Of a DNA stretch of 8,349 nucleotides, positions 7,081 through 8,349 are shown in pieces; position 1 is the first letter of the stretch; each line of letters starts with the position of its first letter. The notes beneath the pieces are model-generated. The model was not told where the DNA came from, ran no database searches, and saw only the letters and a list, made by a program, of their open reading frames with translations. Position numbers and translations under genes: made by a program. This DNA is from Opitutaceae bacterium. GTDB lineage: Bacteria > Verrucomicrobiota > Verrucomicrobiia > Opitutales > Opitutaceae. The stretch covers positions 1-8,349 of the forward strand of contig JAPOIC010000080.1 in assembly GCA_029979145.1 (NCBI GenBank), read 5' to 3'.

Positions 7081-7106
7081 GGCGGGGAGAGGCGGTGGGG
7101 GAACAA
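7077..7106 (-). CDS. Possible 9-codon leader ORF overlapping the lipoprotein start
   Basis: A strong AAGGAG (7114-7119) lies about 33 nt upstream of the lipoprotein ATG, too far to serve it. Seven nt downstream of it is TTG at 7106, opening a short frame (MFPHRLSPP) whose TGA overlaps the lipoprotein ATG as ATGA. That arrangement would couple lipoprotein translation to the leader. TTG starts are uncommon and the peptide is Pro-rich, so this could be chance. Confidence 0.25.
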   Translation of the reverse strand: MFPHRLSPP

Positions 7107-7211
7107 GCGGACTCTCCTTCCTAGATGCTGCGACGGGGCAAAACTGTTACAGAGCCCGGGCTTTTGCGGCAGGGGCTCCAGCCTTCGGCGGGAACCGTAA
7201 GGACGAGGCGT
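7081..7211. other. Intergenic region between the Fic gene and the lipoprotein gene
   Basis: 131 bp between the stop of the Fic-like gene and the start of the lipoprotein gene. Apart from the AAGGAG and possible leader frame it holds a perfect zero-loop palindrome AGCCCGGGCT (7153-7162) and the small palindrome CTGTTACAG (7144-7152). No convincing -35/-10 pair was found by eye on either strand, so the lipoprotein promoter is not located. Confidence 0.3.
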
Positions 7212-7715
7212 TCAACTTTGGGCAAACGCCAGCAGGGGCGTCAGGTCACCGTCATCGGCCGCGCGGATGGCATTGATATAGTGTTGGCGCGCTGTGCCCG
7301 GGGTGACGAGATCCAGCCTCGCCCCCCAAGTGAGGTCCCGCCCACCGCGCGTCGTGGCGAGCACATCGGCCATCAGGCGTGCATGCCGGCCGTTGCCGTT
7401 CGGCCAGGGATGGATCCTGACCAGCTGGTGGTGCAGGCGCACGGCCACTTCGGGCAACGGGTAGGTGTCATAGTGCAGCCAAGCCGAGGCATCGGCGAAG
7501 GCGTTGTGAACACCCTCGGTCAAGCGCTGGACCTCCCAGCCGAGATTGCGCTCGGAAGTGCGATAGCGGCCGGCCCATCGCCAGACCGCATCAAACATGC
7601 GGCGATGAAGATCGCGGCCAAATCCGTCTGTCAGCAAATCCTCCCGCTTCAGGGTTCGTTTGCGCATGGCCCAGATTCGGGCTTCGAGGATATTGGTGCG
7701 CTCCGCGGCGTTCAA
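7212..7715 (-). CDS. Fic/DOC-domain protein, 'mobile mystery protein B' family (canonical-start portion)
   Basis: 167 residues from TTG at 7715. Fic proteins usually transfer AMP or another nucleotide-derived group to protein hydroxyls. The core is H102-P-W-P-N-G-N-G-R-H-A-R113, the Fic loop H-P-F-x-x-G-N-G-R-x-x-R, with H102 the catalytic base. Before it are HRRMFDAVWRWAGRYRTSERN (37-57) and EVAVRLHHQLVRI; after it LMADVLATTRGG and a C-terminal AADDGDLTPLLAFAQS. This layout matches mobile mystery protein B (TIGR02613), reported as always encoded downstream of mobile mystery protein A, as here. The position often filled by Asp/Glu in AMP-transferring members is Asn106. The conserved N-terminus continues in frame upstream of TTG for about 31 codons without a start codon (see the separate entry), so TTG 7715 may give a truncated protein. 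Target, and whether it is a toxin, are unknown. Confidence 0.8.
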   Translation of the reverse strand: MNAAERTNILEARIWAMRKRTLKREDLLTDGFGRDLHRRMFDAVWRWAGRYRTSERNLGWEVQRLTEGVHNAFADASAWLHYDTYPLPEVAVRLHHQLVRIHPWPNGNGRHARLMADVLATTRGGRDLTWGARLDLVTPGTARQHYINAIRAADDGDLTPLLAFAQS

Positions 7716-7808
7716 TTCGGCCCGGGTGCTTAGGCTGGGAATAAGCTCAAGCCTCTCCTCCTCGGTGAGGGGCGTTTCGTGGTCTCGTGTGGGGAAAAGA
7801 TCACTTAC
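7716..7808 (-). other. In-frame conserved N-terminus of the Fic protein without a usable start codon
   Basis: Read in the frame of the Fic gene, these 31 codons give S-D-L-F-P-T-R-D-H-E-T-P-L-T-E-E-E-R-L-E and then LIPSLSTRAE. This has the shape of the N-terminus I recall for mobile mystery protein B (a T-P-L-T/D-x-E-E segment, a L-I-P segment, then ELNE-type helix). The frame has no ATG, GTG or TTG between 7716 and the HTH gene or for some distance into it. The codon where a Met would give M-S-D-L-F-P is GTA at 7806-7808. A nearby GTG (7802-7804) is in another frame and soon stops. Start-codon loss, an unusual start, or a 1-nt sequence error would each explain it. Confidence 0.6.
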
Positions 7809-7834
7809 TGACGGGTTGGCAGATCGCCCACGGC

Positions 7835-8215
7835 CTAGTCTTCCAGCGCCATTGAGTGTTCGCTGGCCCGCAAGTGTCGGAGCTTCGGGTCGTGCCGGCC
7901 GGCCAGCTCGGCATAGGTTGAGGCTACGCTGGGGCGGGGCATGAAATAATAGACAACCTCGCAGTCCAGTGCGTTGGCTGCGTTCTGCAGCGAAGTCAGG
8001 CTGACCCCACCGCGTGTCTCCGTGGCTTCCAATCGGGCGTAGGATTGCCGCTTCACACCCATTTTGCGGGCGATATCCTCTTGCTTGGCGCCAATGGCTT
8101 CTCTCACGGCGCGCAGCCAGCCACGAGTCGGTCGCATGGCCGCCGATTGGGCACCTCGGAGTAGGGGCAGGCGGGCGTCGAGGCCGTCGCGGACAATCTT
8201 AGCCATCTTTTTCAT
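7835..8215 (-). CDS. XRE-type helix-turn-helix protein, 'mobile mystery protein A' family
   Basis: 126 residues from ATG 8215 (MKKMAKIVRDGLDARLPLLR). The N-terminal segment, the R-P-T-R-G-W-L-R-A-V-R-E-A-I motif at about 29-42 and the HTH at about 43-75 (QEDIARKMGVKRQSYARLEA, then SLTSLQNAANAL and CEVVYYFMPR) match mobile mystery protein A (TIGR02612), found paired with the Fic-domain protein B. The longer ATG at 8254 would add 13 hydrophobic residues (MLLLSVIVQLLLC) foreign to the family and running through the AT-rich repeat region, so it was not used. ATG 8206 (third residue after MKK) is also possible. Expected role: DNA binding, probably autoregulation through the inverted repeats just upstream. 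Whether it neutralises or controls the Fic partner is not known. The stop is 26 nt before the Fic frame's GTA codon, consistent with one transcript. Confidence 0.85.
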   Translation of the reverse strand: MKKMAKIVRDGLDARLPLLRGAQSAAMRPTRGWLRAVREAIGAKQEDIARKMGVKRQSYARLEATETRGGVSLTSLQNAANALDCEVVYYFMPRPSVASTYAELAGRHDPKLRHLRASEHSMALED

Positions 8216-8296
8216 GCATAGCAAAAGCTGCACTATGACGCTTAAAAGCAACATAAAGCATGCTATTTATCCATATAATGCAGCTTTAGTCCTGCA
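8215..8296. promoter_or_regulatory. Symmetric 22-bp inverted-repeat pair (TGCA-N10-TGCA), candidate operator of the HTH gene
   Basis: Left block 8215-8236 and right block 8275-8296 are inverted copies agreeing at 17 of 22 positions, with an uninterrupted AAAGCTGCA core in both. Each block has two TGCA tetramers exactly 14 bp apart, and all four are symmetric about 8255.5. Between them lies the palindrome AGCATGCT (8257-8264). The left block overlaps the chosen ATG of the HTH gene, so a bound protein could block transcription or translation. A perfect TATAAT sits on the plus strand at 8274-8279 but has no matching -35. A role as operator is inferred from position and symmetry. Confidence 0.5.
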
Positions 8297-8349
8297 TTTT
8301 GGCAAAAGGTATCAAGGCACTGACCATGTGCCCGTTTTCGCTACTACCC
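8216..8349. other. AT-rich intergenic segment at the right edge
   Basis: From about 8204 to 8310 the sequence turns clearly AT-rich, unlike the GC-rich rest, in keeping with acquired DNA upstream of the mobile mystery pair. Besides the inverted repeats it holds two TAAAAGCA/ATAAAGCA copies 10 bp apart (8243-8260) and a GCAAAAG heptamer at 8221-8227 and 8302-8308, each preceded by TGCAT. No RNA gene, transposase or integrase is visible. A plus-strand ATG at 8326 opens only 8 codons before the edge and cannot be judged. Confidence 0.4.

Noticed and set aside
7153..7165. AGCCCGGGCT palindrome followed by TTTT as a terminator
   Set aside because: It has no loop, the T run is on the plus strand where no gene ends, and on the minus strand nothing U-rich follows it.
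7125..7733. 202-codon plus-strand frame opposite the Fic gene
   Set aside because: No domain is recognisable, whereas the minus frame has the full Fic loop and flanking helices.
8252..8254. ATG at 8254 as the start of the HTH gene
   Set aside because: The added residues are hydrophobic and atypical for the family, and the segment lies within the symmetric AT-rich repeat region.
8274..8279. TATAAT as a plus-strand promoter
   Set aside because: No -35-like hexamer lies 16-18 bp upstream and no downstream gene is confirmed; AT-rich sequence yields this by chance.
8326..8349. Plus-strand ATG with AAGG upstream at the right edge as a new gene
   Set aside because: Only 8 codons are visible, which is too little to support a coding call.

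Overview
The window is a GC-rich stretch (estimated by eye at about two thirds G+C) of a Gram-negative-type bacterial chromosome. Two genes carry clear lipoprotein signals, and there is an Und-P/dolichol-P type sugar-transfer cassette. A GTAG-headed REP doublet of the form I associate from memory with Opitutaceae and other Verrucomicrobiota suggests that phylum. This placement is an inference and no marker gene proves it.

Layout, left to right. (1) Positions 2-3746, minus strand: a three-gene glycosylation cassette read right to left. It holds a soluble GT2 glycosyltransferase, a second GT2 with two C-terminal membrane helices (GtrB/ArnC type), and a large multi-span GT-C-like protein that starts with TTG at 2059 and stays open to the left edge (686 codons visible, C-terminus missing). 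The probable logic is that the GT2 enzymes make a polyprenyl-phosphate-linked sugar on the cytoplasmic face and the GT-C protein uses it on the periplasmic face. (2) Positions 3860-6468, plus strand: a TVP38/DedA-superfamily membrane protein, then xseA (exonuclease VII large subunit, 4-bp ATGA overlap), then a secreted MsrB-type methionine-R-sulfoxide reductase 27 bp further on. (3) Positions 6482-6570: a repeat-rich convergent intergenic region holding a complete REPIN (two inverted GTAG-headed REPs). (4) Positions 6580-7080, minus strand: a small lipoprotein with a BamE/SmpA-like stretch, preceded by a possible 9-codon leader ORF. (5) Positions 7212-8215, minus strand: the 'mobile mystery protein A / B' pair, an XRE-type helix-turn-helix protein followed by a Fic-domain protein. 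The Fic gene lacks a usable start codon where the conserved N-terminus begins. (6) Positions 8216-8349: an AT-rich segment, unlike everything else here, carrying a symmetric pair of 22-bp inverted repeats upstream of the helix-turn-helix gene.

Most of the window is ordinary housekeeping or cell-envelope sequence. The accessory part is the right-hand 1.2 kb. The A/B pair with its symmetric upstream site is the best candidate for a poorly described system: it is a known protein-family pair, but to my knowledge its biology is not established.
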